Shown here: piece by piece, positions 1-8,399 of the stretch
Layout: every line of letters begins with the position of its first letter
Position numbering within the stretch: the first letter of the stretch is position 1
Source: an uncultured Ruminococcus sp.
Lineage (GTDB): Bacteria > Bacillota > Clostridia > Oscillospirales > Ruminococcaceae
Length of the DNA: 64,000 nt
NCBI GenBank assembly: GCA_902787825.1
Contig: CADAHS010000009.1
Span: 1 to 64,000, forward strand
Reading direction: 5' to 3'
Made by a program: the position numbers and the translations under genes
Notes under the pieces: generated by a model
Told to the model about the DNA's origin: nothing
The model's input: the letters and a program-made list of their open reading frames with translations, nothing else
The model's database searches: none

Positions 1-145
1 CGGTTACTTTGGGACACGAAAAAACCTGTTATTATACCATACTAAAATAACCAAATGAAAGCCCGGAGCGGCACAAAGGCGGTTGTCATCTCATACTGAT
101 ATGCGACGGACACGCGCGCCGCAGCGGCGGCAAATTCTGATTTAT

Positions 146-174
146 ATTATAATATACCTAAGCGGTTATGTCAA
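146..174 (-). promoter_or_regulatory. Consensus promoter firing off the left edge
   Basis: On the minus strand TTGACA (174-169) and TATAAT (151-146) are separated by exactly 17 nt. It lies just downstream of the trpS terminator, so it starts a new leftward transcript. No ORF with a ribosome site is visible in the 140 nt that follow inside the window; the transcript is either a long leader or a noncoding RNA whose gene lies beyond the edge. Confidence 0.75.
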
Positions 175-180
175 CAAGAA

Positions 181-201
181 AGGCTGCGAATATCGCAGCC
201 T
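181..201 (-). terminator. trpS terminator hairpin
   Basis: A perfect 9-bp stem with a 3-nt loop (AGGCTGCGA / TCGCAGCCT) begins 6 nt after the trpS stop. On the minus strand it is followed by TTTCTTGTTG, a modest U-tract. Confidence 0.8.
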
Positions 202-207
202 CAGAAG

Positions 208-1284
208 TTATTTAAAGATCTTATCCATAAAAGACTTGTCATTGAAGTAATTGATACCGATGGCGTTTCGGACCTCGTTGACGGTTTCGTTTGAGACCTC
301 AACAGCTTTTTTGGTGCCTTTTCTGAGCATAGAGAGGACCTCACCCATATCCTTGGCGTATTCCTCACGTCTTGCTCTGATAGGAGCAAGATACTCCTGC
401 ATTACATTGTTCAGGAGCTTTTTGCATTTCATATCGCCCAGACCGCCACGCTCGTAGTGCTCCTTCATCTCCTGGAGATTAGCATATTCAGGCAGATATT
501 TTTTGAAATCTTCATCTGTCGAGAAAGCCTCAAGGTACAGAAATACAGGGTTGTTTTCAGTGTGACCCGGATCGGTGATGTTGATGTGCGTCGGGTCAGT
601 GAACATCGACATTATCTTCTGCTTGATCGTCTTTTCATCATCTTTAAGATAAATGCAGTTGCCAAGAGATTTGCTCATTTTTGCATTTCCGTCTGTGCCG
701 ACAAGTCTGTTGCAGCTGTCAGAATCGGGAAGCACTGCCTCAGGTTCAACAAGAATGTCGCAGTTATAGATCCTGTTGAAGCTGTTCACGATCTCTCTTG
801 CCTGTTCAAGCATCGGGAGCTGATCTTCACCAACAGGAACGTATTTTGCTTTGAAAGCGGTGATGTCAGCAGCCTGGCTGATAGGGTATGTCATAAATCC
901 GACGGGGATGCTGCGTTCAAATTTACGCATTTTTATCTCGTTTTTGATAGTCGGGTTGCGTTCAAGTCTTGACATAGTCACGAGATTTGAATAATACATC
1001 GGAAGCTCATAAAGAGCAGGAATGTGCGACTGAACAAGGAAGGTCGTCTTGTCCGGAGTCAGTCCCGCAGCGAGATAATCCAGCATTACCTCCATTATGT
1101 TGTCACGGATCTTCTGCGGATTGTCAGCATTGTCCGTTAATGCCTGAAGATCGGCGATCATAACGAATGTCTGATATTTTCCGGTGTTTTGCATTTCGAC
1201 TCTCTTTTTCAGAGAACCCACATAGTGTCCGAGGTGAAGCGACCCTGTCGGTCTGTCACCGGTCAGAATTATGTTATTTTCCAT
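208..1284 (-). CDS. trpS: Tryptophan--tRNA ligase
   Basis: This 358-residue protein is a class Ic aminoacyl-tRNA synthetase that charges tRNA-Trp in the cytoplasm. Seen: the HIGH-type signature HLGH at residues 17-20 after TGDRPTGSLHLGH, and an exact KMSKS at 202-206. The length matches bacterial TrpRS (about 330-360). The start ATG is preceded by AAAGGAGCTATCAAAT, a good ribosome site. The gene stands alone between its own T-box leader upstream and a hairpin terminator downstream, so its expression is expected to rise when uncharged tRNA-Trp accumulates. Confidence 0.97.
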   Translation of the reverse strand: MENNIILTGDRPTGSLHLGHYVGSLKKRVEMQNTGKYQTFVMIADLQALTDNADNPQKIRDNIMEVMLDYLAAGLTPDKTTFLVQSHIPALYELPMYYSNLVTMSRLERNPTIKNEIKMRKFERSIPVGFMTYPISQAADITAFKAKYVPVGEDQLPMLEQAREIVNSFNRIYNCDILVEPEAVLPDSDSCNRLVGTDGNAKMSKSLGNCIYLKDDEKTIKQKIMSMFTDPTHINITDPGHTENNPVFLYLEAFSTDEDFKKYLPEYANLQEMKEHYERGGLGDMKCKKLLNNVMQEYLAPIRARREEYAKDMGEVLSMLRKGTKKAVEVSNETVNEVRNAIGINYFNDKSFMDKIFK

Positions 1285-1350
1285 ATTTGATAGCTCCTTT
1301 CAAAGGTCAGCAGTAATGCAGGGCGTAAGCGTGTTATCTGCGATTACAGC

Positions 1351-1625
1351 AAATAAAAAAGTCCTATCTCCGCAATGGGACGATAGAACACCGCTTTGCC
1401 ACCCAATGGCTTTAAGGATACCTGCATATCCGTCCTCATTAACGCAGGGAACACGGCGAGCGATACTTGCCTTTCAGCTTTCCCGCTGCTCCTCACAGGT
1501 CCATTCGCATAAAGTCTGCCTGCTGCCTCACACCAAAACGGCAGCTCTCTGTAAAGCATGGCTTCACGTTACTTACCCCTGTTCACAGGATTTTTCATAT
1601 ATAAGATAATTATATTCGTTTTTAA
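1351..1625 (-). promoter_or_regulatory. T-box leader (tryptophan) of trpS
   Basis: The trpS leader carries the T-box parts in order on the minus strand: an AGAGAG-type box and GGUG element in stem I, a candidate specifier codon UGG (1503-1501, context GAA-UGG-ACC), and the T-box core GGGTGGCAAAGCGG (about 1406-1393). The UGGC there would pair with GCCA, the acceptor end expected for tRNA-Trp with discriminator G. An 8-bp terminator stem (1389-1382 with 1368-1361) follows, then a T-rich tract (1360-1351). Uncharged tRNA-Trp should favour the antiterminator and allow trpS transcription. Confidence 0.9.
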
Positions 1626-1643
1626 CTCTTTTGTCAACAAGAG

Positions 1644-1673
1644 AGTATAACCATAAAATGAACGTACAGTCAA
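1644..1673 (-). promoter_or_regulatory. trpS promoter
   Basis: TTGACT (1673-1668), an 18-nt spacer and TATACT (1649-1644) on the minus strand. Transcription would start near 1637, just before the T-box RNA. Confidence 0.7.
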
Positions 1674-1733
1674 TATTGTGTGAACGAATGCATCTGCAAA
1701 AATATGAAATGATAAAAATATTAAAAAAAGCTG

Positions 1734-1762
1734 TTGCAATCCGTGACAAATGGGTGTATAAT
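1734..1762 (+). promoter_or_regulatory. Promoter of the AI-2E-family transporter gene
   Basis: TTGCAA (1734-1739), a 17-nt spacer and TATAAT (1757-1762). The gene starts 49 nt downstream. Confidence 0.7.
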
Positions 1763-1810
1763 AAATATGTATATTTGTGAAAATACAGTAAGGCATAACG
1801 GAGTGATCTA

Positions 1811-3127
1811 ATGAAGATAATGCCAAATAAAAAATATAATACCGTAGCGTTGTATGCTGCGCTTGTCATAGCAGTCAATGTGCTGCTTATAGTTGCGATA
1901 CTTAAATTCAGCTCGATCTCAAGCTTTTTCGGAATGCTGACGACCGTGCTGATGCCGGTCATCTGGGGACTTGTTATCGCCTTTCTGATGAACCCGATAA
2001 TGGTGAACATCGAAAAGTTGTTTTCAAGCAAGGTCAAAAGGGCGACCGGTAAAAACAAGCTGCTCAGAGCGCTTTCTGTCACAGTATCGGCGATAGTTTT
2101 TCTGGGGATCGTTGTTGGTTTGCTTGCGATAGTCATTCCTGAGCTTGTAAAGTCAGTTACTGAGCTTTTCAACAATATGGGTGATATCAGGGATAATCTG
2201 CAAGGTTGGATAAGTAAGACTTTCAAGAATTATCCGAGCCTTGTCACCTCTTTTAACGCAAAGATAGACGGCTTCACCAAGGACGCTTCTGTAATTTTTG
2301 AAAAAATGCAGCCGATGCTTGAAGAACTTGTTTCGGGTGCATGGGGCGTTGTAACGTTCATCAAAGACTTTTTGCTCGGTTTTATCGTTTCTATCTATAT
2401 GCTTTGCAATAAGGAAACGCTGCTTGCGCAGATCAAAAAGAGCATAGTTGCTATCACCAGAAAATCCACCTGCGCTAAGATAATGGGCGTAGCATCGCAG
2501 GCAAACAAAGTTTTCTCAGGCTTTATCATGGGCAAGATCATCGACTCGATAATCATCGGACTGCTTTGCTTCATTGGTCTTACCCTGATGGATATGCGTT
2601 ATAATATCATGATCGCAGTTATCGTCGGCGTTACTAATATCATCCCGTTTTTCGGACCTATCATCGGTGCAATACCTTCAGTTTTGCTGATGCTGATAGT
2701 AGATCCTAAAAAAGCGATACTGCTTTTCATCTTTATCCTGATACTCCAGCAGTTTGACGGAAATATCCTCGGACCTAAGATCCTTGGCGATTCTACCGGA
2801 CTGCCGGGCTTCTGGGTGCTGATAGCGCTTATCGTCAGCGGCGGATTGTTCGGCTTTGCGGGAATGGTACTTGCAGTACCGATGTTTGCGCTTATCTACA
2901 GCTTTGCAAGAAGCTTTGTTGAAAACAAGCTGCGCAAGAAAAAGCTTCCCGTTACTACCGAGTATTATAAACAGGACATCGAGCATCTTTATTCCAAACC
3001 TGAGAAAAAAGTCCCGATGACAGCCGAGGAGCTTGAAAGCTATGTTATCCCGTCAGCCGATGAGGTCAACGAGATACAGTATGAGAACAACGATGAAGAT
3101 GTCAAGGAATATAAAATAGGTGAGTAA
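1811..3127 (+). CDS. AI-2E family transporter (PerM/YdiK-like)
   Basis: A 438-residue integral membrane protein of the AI-2E transporter (formerly UPF0118) family. Seen: hydrophobic segments at about 13-35, 38-58 and 78-100, a long soluble stretch at about 100-170, then a cluster of membrane helices at about 185-365 containing the family-typical GVTNIIPFFGPIIGAIPS. The hydrophilic C-tail (about 370-438) is acidic. The start is supported by GGAGTGATCTA before ATG. Family members are implicated in export of autoinducers or in ion and pH homeostasis; the substrate cannot be told from sequence. The gene is monocistronic with its own promoter and terminator. Confidence 0.88.
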   Translation: MKIMPNKKYNTVALYAALVIAVNVLLIVAILKFSSISSFFGMLTTVLMPVIWGLVIAFLMNPIMVNIEKLFSSKVKRATGKNKLLRALSVTVSAIVFLGIVVGLLAIVIPELVKSVTELFNNMGDIRDNLQGWISKTFKNYPSLVTSFNAKIDGFTKDASVIFEKMQPMLEELVSGAWGVVTFIKDFLLGFIVSIYMLCNKETLLAQIKKSIVAITRKSTCAKIMGVASQANKVFSGFIMGKIIDSIIIGLLCFIGLTLMDMRYNIMIAVIVGVTNIIPFFGPIIGAIPSVLLMLIVDPKKAILLFIFILILQQFDGNILGPKILGDSTGLPGFWVLIALIVSGGLFGFAGMVLAVPMFALIYSFARSFVENKLRKKKLPVTTEYYKQDIEHLYSKPEKKVPMTAEELESYVIPSADEVNEIQYENNDEDVKEYKIGE

Positions 3128-3133
3128 AAATAC

Positions 3134-3165
3134 AAGACCTCGGAGTTTCGGGCTCCGGGGTCTTT
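3134..3165. terminator. Bidirectional terminator between convergent genes
   Basis: An interrupted stem (AAGACCtCGGAG / CTCCGgGGTCTT) lies between the transporter gene and the convergent end of the nadB operon. T-rich sequence follows it on both strands. Confidence 0.85.
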
Positions 3166-3170
3166 TGCTG

Positions 3171-3800
3171 TTAATTCTTTTTTGTAAAAACAACCTCCAT
3201 CGGCTGCGCATCGCAAACCGTGACGTATGCCTTTAGCACGCCGTCACCGTAACGCATATAGTCAAATGAACCGATGCTGTGGTTGGAAGGATCCTTGTCC
3301 AGTATCTTTACCTCGCCGTTGTCATACCCGTTTGGCTTTGCCACAACGATCTGCGTTACCGTCTCGGGCTTGCTCAGAGCGTGACCGAAAATGCTCAGAA
3401 CACCTCCGTCGAATTCAAGATCAGTATACTTTGATTCCCACCTTCCCTGAAGTAATGGGAGTATCTCATCGTTGATTATCGAAACGTTTCCGTATCGGCT
3501 GTTGGTCGTGGGGAAAAGCCTCAGCGTCGTTTCTCCCGCAAATCTGTATTCGTCTACCATCACAAGGGCAGCACCATCGTAGTAGCATTCTTTTATTGTT
3601 GCATATGCGTCTACCGAGCCTGAATCTCTCAGACCCGAGTGCTCAAGCTTCAGAACGACCTTTCCGCCTTCTTCAACTATCTCAAAGCTTGTTTCAAGTA
3701 CAGGTGAAGCCATCCACAAACGGACGAGTGTGTTGTCTTTGATCTCAACTCTCGGACCGTTAACTCCCTTTTCTTCCCATGCACCATCAAATCTGCCCAT
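3171..3800 (-). CDS. Unknown protein with two related repeats
   Basis: This 209-residue soluble protein has no signal peptide or membrane segment and I do not recognise its family. It looks mostly beta-stranded. Two parts resemble each other: GAWEEKG..RVEIKDNTLVRLW (about 6-30) and GRWESKYTDLEFDGGVLSIF (about 118-137). Each has a Gly-x-Trp-Glu start followed by a strand and a turn, which suggests a tandem domain duplication like that in calycin-type barrels. It is the last gene of the nadB operon, beginning 1 nt after the uridine phosphorylase stop behind a GGAGGG ribosome site, so it is co-translated with that enzyme. Confidence 0.75.
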   Translation of the reverse strand: MGRFDGAWEEKGVNGPRVEIKDNTLVRLWMASPVLETSFEIVEEGGKVVLKLEHSGLRDSGSVDAYATIKECYYDGAALVMVDEYRFAGETTLRLFPTTNSRYGNVSIINDEILPLLQGRWESKYTDLEFDGGVLSIFGHALSKPETVTQIVVAKPNGYDNGEVKILDKDPSNHSIGSFDYMRYGDGVLKAYVTVCDAQPMEVVFTKKN

Positions 3801-3801
3801 G

Positions 3802-4608
3802 TTATTTCCCTCCTTGCGTGTGCTTATCCCCGGCTATCAGAAGCCTGATAGCTTCCACACTGCATCTGATCGCTCTGTCTGTATCAAGCGTGATGCTTTC
3901 GTCAGCACCCTCGTTGAGATTTTTCTGACAGTTCCATAGTGAAGCAAGCACCGCACCGCAGCGGACATTTCTTGCCTGACCAACTGCGTAAAGAGCTGCA
4001 CACTCCATTTCCGAAGCAAGACAACCAAGCCTGATGTACGAATCCCAGCGGCTTTTCACACCATCGCTGACAGGGGAGTTGTCCGGTTCGAGCTGACCGT
4101 AGAAACTGTCCTTGCTGTGAACGACACCGACGTGAAAACCATTGCCTTTGCGTTTGTCACTGAGCTTTTCTGCCGCAGCAGCTATTGCGCTTATAACTTT
4201 AAAATCCGCAGCCGACGGGTATGTCGCAGGCATATACTCATAAGATGTTCCTTCGCCTCTGACAGCTGCAGAAGCGATGATAAGGTCGCCTGCACTGACA
4301 CAATCGTTCATTCCGCCGCAGGTGCCTATCCTTATGAACGTGTCCGCACCGCACTTTACAAGTTCTTCGACAGCGATCGCAGTTGAAGGACCGCCTATGC
4401 CGGTAGAGCAGACAGTTACCTTTTCGCCGTCCAGCGTTCCTGTGTAAACATTGAACTCACGATTGTGAGCCACCTGCACAGCATTATCTATGTATGCGGC
4501 GATCTTTGGTACCCGGAACGGGTCGCCGGGAAGTATCACATACTTTCCGACCTCGCTTGGAAGCGTGGCAATATGGAATTGTCTTTCTGTGTCAATAAGG
4601 CTTGCCAT
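3802..4608 (-). CDS. udp: Uridine phosphorylase (nucleoside phosphorylase family)
   Basis: A 268-residue PNP/UDP-family phosphorylase that cleaves uridine with phosphate to uracil and ribose-1-phosphate. Seen: the phosphate-binding ILPGDPFRVPKIA near the N-terminus, IRIGTCGGMN in the middle, and the substrate-binding LASEMECAALYAV towards the C-terminus, all typical of Udp. I place the start at the second ATG (MASLID): the first ATG, 9 nt upstream, directly abuts the GGAG ribosome site, while the second has 9-nt spacing. It lies in the nadB operon. Inosine-type specificity cannot be excluded, but the motifs favour uridine. Confidence 0.88.
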   Translation of the reverse strand: MASLIDTERQFHIATLPSEVGKYVILPGDPFRVPKIAAYIDNAVQVAHNREFNVYTGTLDGEKVTVCSTGIGGPSTAIAVEELVKCGADTFIRIGTCGGMNDCVSAGDLIIASAAVRGEGTSYEYMPATYPSAADFKVISAIAAAAEKLSDKRKGNGFHVGVVHSKDSFYGQLEPDNSPVSDGVKSRWDSYIRLGCLASEMECAALYAVGQARNVRCGAVLASLWNCQKNLNEGADESITLDTDRAIRCSVEAIRLLIAGDKHTQGGK

Positions 4609-4654
4609 AACTTTCATCTCCTTGCTTAAAAAGCTTGTTATAGTTGATTTATCT

Positions 4655-5074
4655 TCAGAATTTCAGATTTTTCTCTTTCTCGTAAAAAGACCTGCAAAAC
4701 ATCTCAAACTCGTCCTGTGATTCACACGCTTTCCTGCAAGCCTCTTTCTTTTCATCGGAGCATTCCATCGCCTTGTGTATCTTCTCACACGGGAATTCTC
4801 CGCATTCATTGCAGCTTTTCACCTCGTGACTCTTTACACAGCTGATAAGCCCAAACGCACAAACGCCCTTGCTCCCGCAGCCCGTGCAGCTTATCTCCTC
4901 ATTGGAAACGACTCTGTCACGCCAGCCGGCCTTTTTCCAGAACACAGCCGTTTCGTGAAGCTCATCGTCCGTCTTTGCAAGGGATCTCGGACATACCGCA
5001 CAGTCGTCGCCGCAAAGAGAAATGATCGGTTCAGCCGTTTTCAGCTCGTCAAACTGTTGTGTGTACCATTTCAT
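4655..5074 (-). CDS. DUF3795-like cysteine-rich protein
   Basis: A 139-residue cytoplasmic protein with about 14 cysteines, including CGDDCAVCP near residue 21, CTGCGSKGVC near 63, and CNECGEFPCEKI near 88. The spacing resembles DUF3795 proteins, a family of small putative metal-binding proteins common in Clostridia. It probably binds zinc or an iron-sulfur cluster; no enzymatic motif is visible. A possible ribosome site (AAGGCGG) precedes the ATG, which follows the DUF3592 gene by 13 nt inside the nadB operon. Confidence 0.75.
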   Translation of the reverse strand: MKWYTQQFDELKTAEPIISLCGDDCAVCPRSLAKTDDELHETAVFWKKAGWRDRVVSNEEISCTGCGSKGVCAFGLISCVKSHEVKSCNECGEFPCEKIHKAMECSDEKKEACRKACESQDEFEMFCRSFYEKEKNLKF

Positions 5075-5087
5075 TTTATCAGCCGCC

Positions 5088-5759
5088 TTATAGAAAAATC
5101 GTTATAGCTATCAATACCGCAGCGGCAGCAATAAAGCTTCCAAGCGCCAGCGGCGATCGTGCCGCCGTAAAAGCGATCAGTCTGTTGCTGCTTTTTGGTT
5201 TGAATACCGAGATACACTTGCAGACCACAAGCGTGATGCATAAAATATTCAGGATCAGTCCCAGGATCAGCAGTACCAGGCGTAAACTGTCCCTGCCCTC
5301 ACCCTTTGTGAGATATATCTTTAGTGGGTCATCCGGGTCGAATCTCACCCATACCGTTTCACCGATCTGTGCAAGATCCTTGCTGCGTTTCAGCTCAAAA
5401 GATGAACCTTCAAAAGTCATTCCGTCATATTCAAATCTCACAGTGGTGCGGTAGCAGTCTGTCTTACCGCTTGTATCTTTATCTGCATCAGTGCTGTCAG
5501 GCGCATTGCTGATAACGATACCCTGTGCAAGGTGGGAATACCTGAAGACCACTTTACACTGTGTTATGATCAAAAAGCTTTGTATCAGCAGCAATGCTGC
5601 GAGCAGGACAGCGAAGAAACCTACCAGTTTTACAGTGCCGATGCCGTTTTCGATCCTGTCATAGCCGATCCTGCGAGCATTCTCATCAGCCTTGCTGTAC
5701 AGATCCGAAAGCTTGTCGTTAGCTTTTTCGTAAAGCTTTTTTTCTCCGTCGTTTTGCAT
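5088..5759 (-). CDS. DUF3592-type membrane protein
   Basis: This 223-residue protein has a charged N-terminus, hydrophobic segments at about 43-67, 155-180 and 200-223, and between them a beta-rich extracytoplasmic part (about 68-150). The stretch RTTVRFEYDG..FEGSS..QIGETVWVRFDPDDP matches the general pattern of DUF3592 (a domain described by the phrase G-x-V-x-V-x-YDP-x-x-P). No enzymatic role is known. It begins 11 nt after nadC and is part of the same transcript. Confidence 0.7.
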   Translation of the reverse strand: MQNDGEKKLYEKANDKLSDLYSKADENARRIGYDRIENGIGTVKLVGFFAVLLAALLLIQSFLIITQCKVVFRYSHLAQGIVISNAPDSTDADKDTSGKTDCYRTTVRFEYDGMTFEGSSFELKRSKDLAQIGETVWVRFDPDDPLKIYLTKGEGRDSLRLVLLILGLILNILCITLVVCKCISVFKPKSSNRLIAFTAARSPLALGSFIAAAAVLIAITIFL

Positions 5760-5770
5760 TTGTCCGCAAG

Positions 5771-6610
5771 CTATTTATCTATTTTCATAGATATGTCAAA
5801 AGCTTTTACCGAATGCGTCAATGCGCCCAGCGAGATTATATCAACACCTGTCTGTGCGATCGCCGCAATGGTCTTTTCGGTGACGTTGCCCGAAGCTTCG
5901 AGCTTTGCACGTCCGTTTGTTATCTTAACAGCCTCTGTCATATCCTCACAGCTCATATTGTCAAGCATTATTATCTCAACTCCGAGATCAAGAGCCTCCC
6001 TGAGCTGTTCAAGATCCGATACCTCAACCTCTATCTTGACCGTGTGTCCCATTTTCTCACGCAGAGCGTTCACCGCACCTGTCATCGAGCCGTAAGCGTC
6101 AAGGTGTGTATCCTTGAGCATAGCACAGTCCGAGAGATTGTATCTGTGATTTTTTCCGCCGCCGACAGTAACAGCGTATTTCTGTAACGCTCTCAGTCCC
6201 GGCAGTGTTTTTCTTGTATCTGCAATAGAAGCTTTTGTCCCTTTGACAAGCTCAACACATCTGTTTGTTGCCGTAGCAATGCCCGACATATGCTGAACAA
6301 TGTTCAGAGCAGTTCTTTCACCTTTGAGCAAAGCCCTTGTCGAGCAGGTTATCCTTGCGATAATATCGCCTTTTTTCACTTTTTCTCCATCGTGAATGAG
6401 TATCTTGAACTCAGCGTTATCGTCAAGCAGCTTGAATACCCTCATTGCAGCATCTATACCGCAAAGCACACCGTCGTCCTTTGAAACGTATCTCGCAGTA
6501 GAAACGGAGTTTTCGTCAACAAGATTATCTGTTGTGACATCAATATAGTTTATGTCCTCGTTGAGTGCGGTCTTGATGATGTCATCTATCTGGAACTGCA
6601 TCAGCTTCAT
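5771..6610 (-). CDS. nadC: Nicotinate-nucleotide diphosphorylase (carboxylating)
   Basis: A 279-residue quinolinate phosphoribosyltransferase that turns quinolinate and PRPP into nicotinate mononucleotide, CO2 and diphosphate in NAD synthesis. Seen: ERTALNIVQHMSGIAT (about 94-109), DTRKTLPGLR (about 128-137) and KIEVEVSDLEQ (about 192-202), which carry the PRPP- and quinolinate-binding residues. The start is placed at MKLMQF, preceded by AAAGGAAAAAAAT. A longer in-frame reading would overlap the nadB 3' end and has no ribosome site. It follows nadB directly. Confidence 0.96.
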   Translation of the reverse strand: MKLMQFQIDDIIKTALNEDINYIDVTTDNLVDENSVSTARYVSKDDGVLCGIDAAMRVFKLLDDNAEFKILIHDGEKVKKGDIIARITCSTRALLKGERTALNIVQHMSGIATATNRCVELVKGTKASIADTRKTLPGLRALQKYAVTVGGGKNHRYNLSDCAMLKDTHLDAYGSMTGAVNALREKMGHTVKIEVEVSDLEQLREALDLGVEIIMLDNMSCEDMTEAVKITNGRAKLEASGNVTEKTIAAIAQTGVDIISLGALTHSVKAFDISMKIDK

Positions 6611-6659
6611 ATTTTTTTCCTTTCTCTTATCAGCGCATTCAGTGTTGCTGTATTGACAC

Positions 6660-8156
6660 TCAGTCATGCTTTTTTCTTATCATCTCAGCGTTTTGCGTAG
6701 CTATCTTCCACGCTTCGCTCAGAACGATGTATGCTACCGTAGCCAGCGACTTTGCCTCAACATAGTCCTTGTCTATTTTATAATTGCCGCTGTAAAGCAT
6801 ATCCTTTATCTGTGTTACCTTTTCAAGCCCCGGTCCAAGCTCGGCGATATTTGGCAGTACAAAGTATGCCTTTTGCATGATCGCCCGTATCTGCGTCCTA
6901 AGTCCCTTCGGTATCTCGGGAGCTTGCTTGTCGATCCTGAAATTATACTGCTCGAACTCATCGCTGCACCCCTTGATCTTTTGTGCAATGTCATGAGCAG
7001 CACGCCTTGAAAATACCAGAGCTTCCAGAAGCGAGTTGCTTGCCAGCCTGTTGTTGCCGTGAACGCCCGTGTGTGAGCATTCACCGCAGGCATACAGCCT
7101 TGGGATATTGGTCCGTGCATATGTGTCAACATTGATACCGCCCATAAGATAGTGGTGGCAGGGGAATATCGGTATCAGATCCTTTGTCATATCTATCCCT
7201 GCGTCCATCAGGTTTTTGTAGATCATCGGGAAACGGTTCCTGACAAAATCGGGATCCTTATGAGTTATGTCAAGATAGAACTTGTTTGAGCCGGTACGCT
7301 TTGCCTCAAAGATTATAGAATGGGAAACGACATCTCTCGGAGCAAGCTCCAGTCTTTTGTCGTAGTTGTGCATAAAGCGCTGCTTGTCGCAGTTTCGCAG
7401 ATAAGCGCCCTCACCACGAACCGCCTCGGAAATAAGGAAGCATTGTCTTGTGTGTTCATCGTTGAATGCGGTCGGGTGAAACTGGATATAGCTAAGATGC
7501 TTTATCTCAGCACCCATGTTGTAAGCCATCATGATCCCATCGCCCGTAGCGATAGAGGAGTTTGTCGTGAACTCGTAGACTCTGCCGATACCGCCTGTTG
7601 CAAAAATAGAGTAGTGGCAGTTGTACGTTGCATACTCACCATCTTTGAGCACAAGAAATGAAAATCCCGTGTTGGTCATTTTTGCATCGCACATTACAGC
7701 GTTTTCAAGTATCGTCACGTTGTCCAGCGCCTGAACGCTTGCAAGCAGTGTGCGTTCAATTTCAGCGCCGGTGGAATCCTTGTGGTGGAATATCCTGTGC
7801 ATACCGTGACCGCCCTCCAGCGTTCTGTGGTAGTCACCGTCAGGCTTCTTGTCAAAGTCACACCCAAGTTCGATAAGTTTAGCAATGTCTATCTTAGCCT
7901 CGTTCACAAGAACATCGGTAGATTCCGGATCGTTTTCAAAACCTCCCGCAACGAAAGTGTCGTGCTTGTGATATTCCGGCTTGTCCTCGGGGTTGTCGTA
8001 AACTCCTGCGATACCGCCCTGCGCAAGAGCCGTGTTGCAAAGATCCTTCTGCATCTTTGACAGTACCAGCACCTTCAGATCGCTCGGAAGGTTCAGCGCA
8101 CCATACAGACCTGCCGCACCGCAGCCTGCGATTATAACATCAAAATTTCTGTTCAT
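6660..8156 (-). CDS. nadB: L-aspartate oxidase
   Basis: A 498-residue FAD flavoprotein that oxidises L-aspartate to iminoaspartate, the first step of de novo NAD synthesis. Seen: the dinucleotide-binding GCGAAGLYGAL near the N-terminus, LAQGGIAG, the family-typical EGGHGMHRIFHHKDSTGAEI at about residue 114, HPTAF and RGEGAYL in the middle, and GECSHTGVHGNNRLASNSLLE near 355. The C-terminus is shorter than in E. coli NadB. It is the first gene of the operon behind a consensus promoter. The usual partner nadA (quinolinate synthase) is not in this window. Confidence 0.96.
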   Translation of the reverse strand: MNRNFDVIIAGCGAAGLYGALNLPSDLKVLVLSKMQKDLCNTALAQGGIAGVYDNPEDKPEYHKHDTFVAGGFENDPESTDVLVNEAKIDIAKLIELGCDFDKKPDGDYHRTLEGGHGMHRIFHHKDSTGAEIERTLLASVQALDNVTILENAVMCDAKMTNTGFSFLVLKDGEYATYNCHYSIFATGGIGRVYEFTTNSSIATGDGIMMAYNMGAEIKHLSYIQFHPTAFNDEHTRQCFLISEAVRGEGAYLRNCDKQRFMHNYDKRLELAPRDVVSHSIIFEAKRTGSNKFYLDITHKDPDFVRNRFPMIYKNLMDAGIDMTKDLIPIFPCHHYLMGGINVDTYARTNIPRLYACGECSHTGVHGNNRLASNSLLEALVFSRRAAHDIAQKIKGCSDEFEQYNFRIDKQAPEIPKGLRTQIRAIMQKAYFVLPNIAELGPGLEKVTQIKDMLYSGNYKIDKDYVEAKSLATVAYIVLSEAWKIATQNAEMIRKKHD

Positions 8157-8225
8157 ATCTCAAAACCTCTTGACTTTAATAATTCAGTCCAAAGCCTGTT
8201 TTCTTCAAATAATTATACTTATTCT

Positions 8226-8254
8226 ATTATAACACATCTATCTGCAAAATTCAA
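8226..8254 (-). promoter_or_regulatory. Promoter of the nadB operon
   Basis: TTGAAT (8254-8249), a 17-nt spacer and TATAAT (8231-8226) on the minus strand. The start codon lies about 70 nt downstream of the -10. No NiaR or NrtR operator was recognised. Confidence 0.75.
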
Positions 8255-8329
8255 CACAAAATCGGCATATTTTCACCGTTTTGAGTAAGTTTTTTTCAGA
8301 TGGGAGATCATCGGTTCAATTAACAGGAC

Positions 8330-8358
8330 TTGACAATCATACGAGGCTGCTGTATAAT
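8330..8358 (+). promoter_or_regulatory. Consensus promoter of the 8400 gene
   Basis: TTGACA (8330-8335), 17 nt, then TATAAT (8353-8358), followed by a short leader of about 35 nt. Confidence 0.8.
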
Positions 8359-8399
8359 TTAGGCAAAAAAACAGAAATGCACAAAACGAGGTGACAAAT

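Noticed and set aside
457..972. A 171-codon plus-strand reading frame over trpS
   Set aside because: It is antisense to a clear tryptophanyl-tRNA synthetase, has no ribosome site and no protein-like composition.
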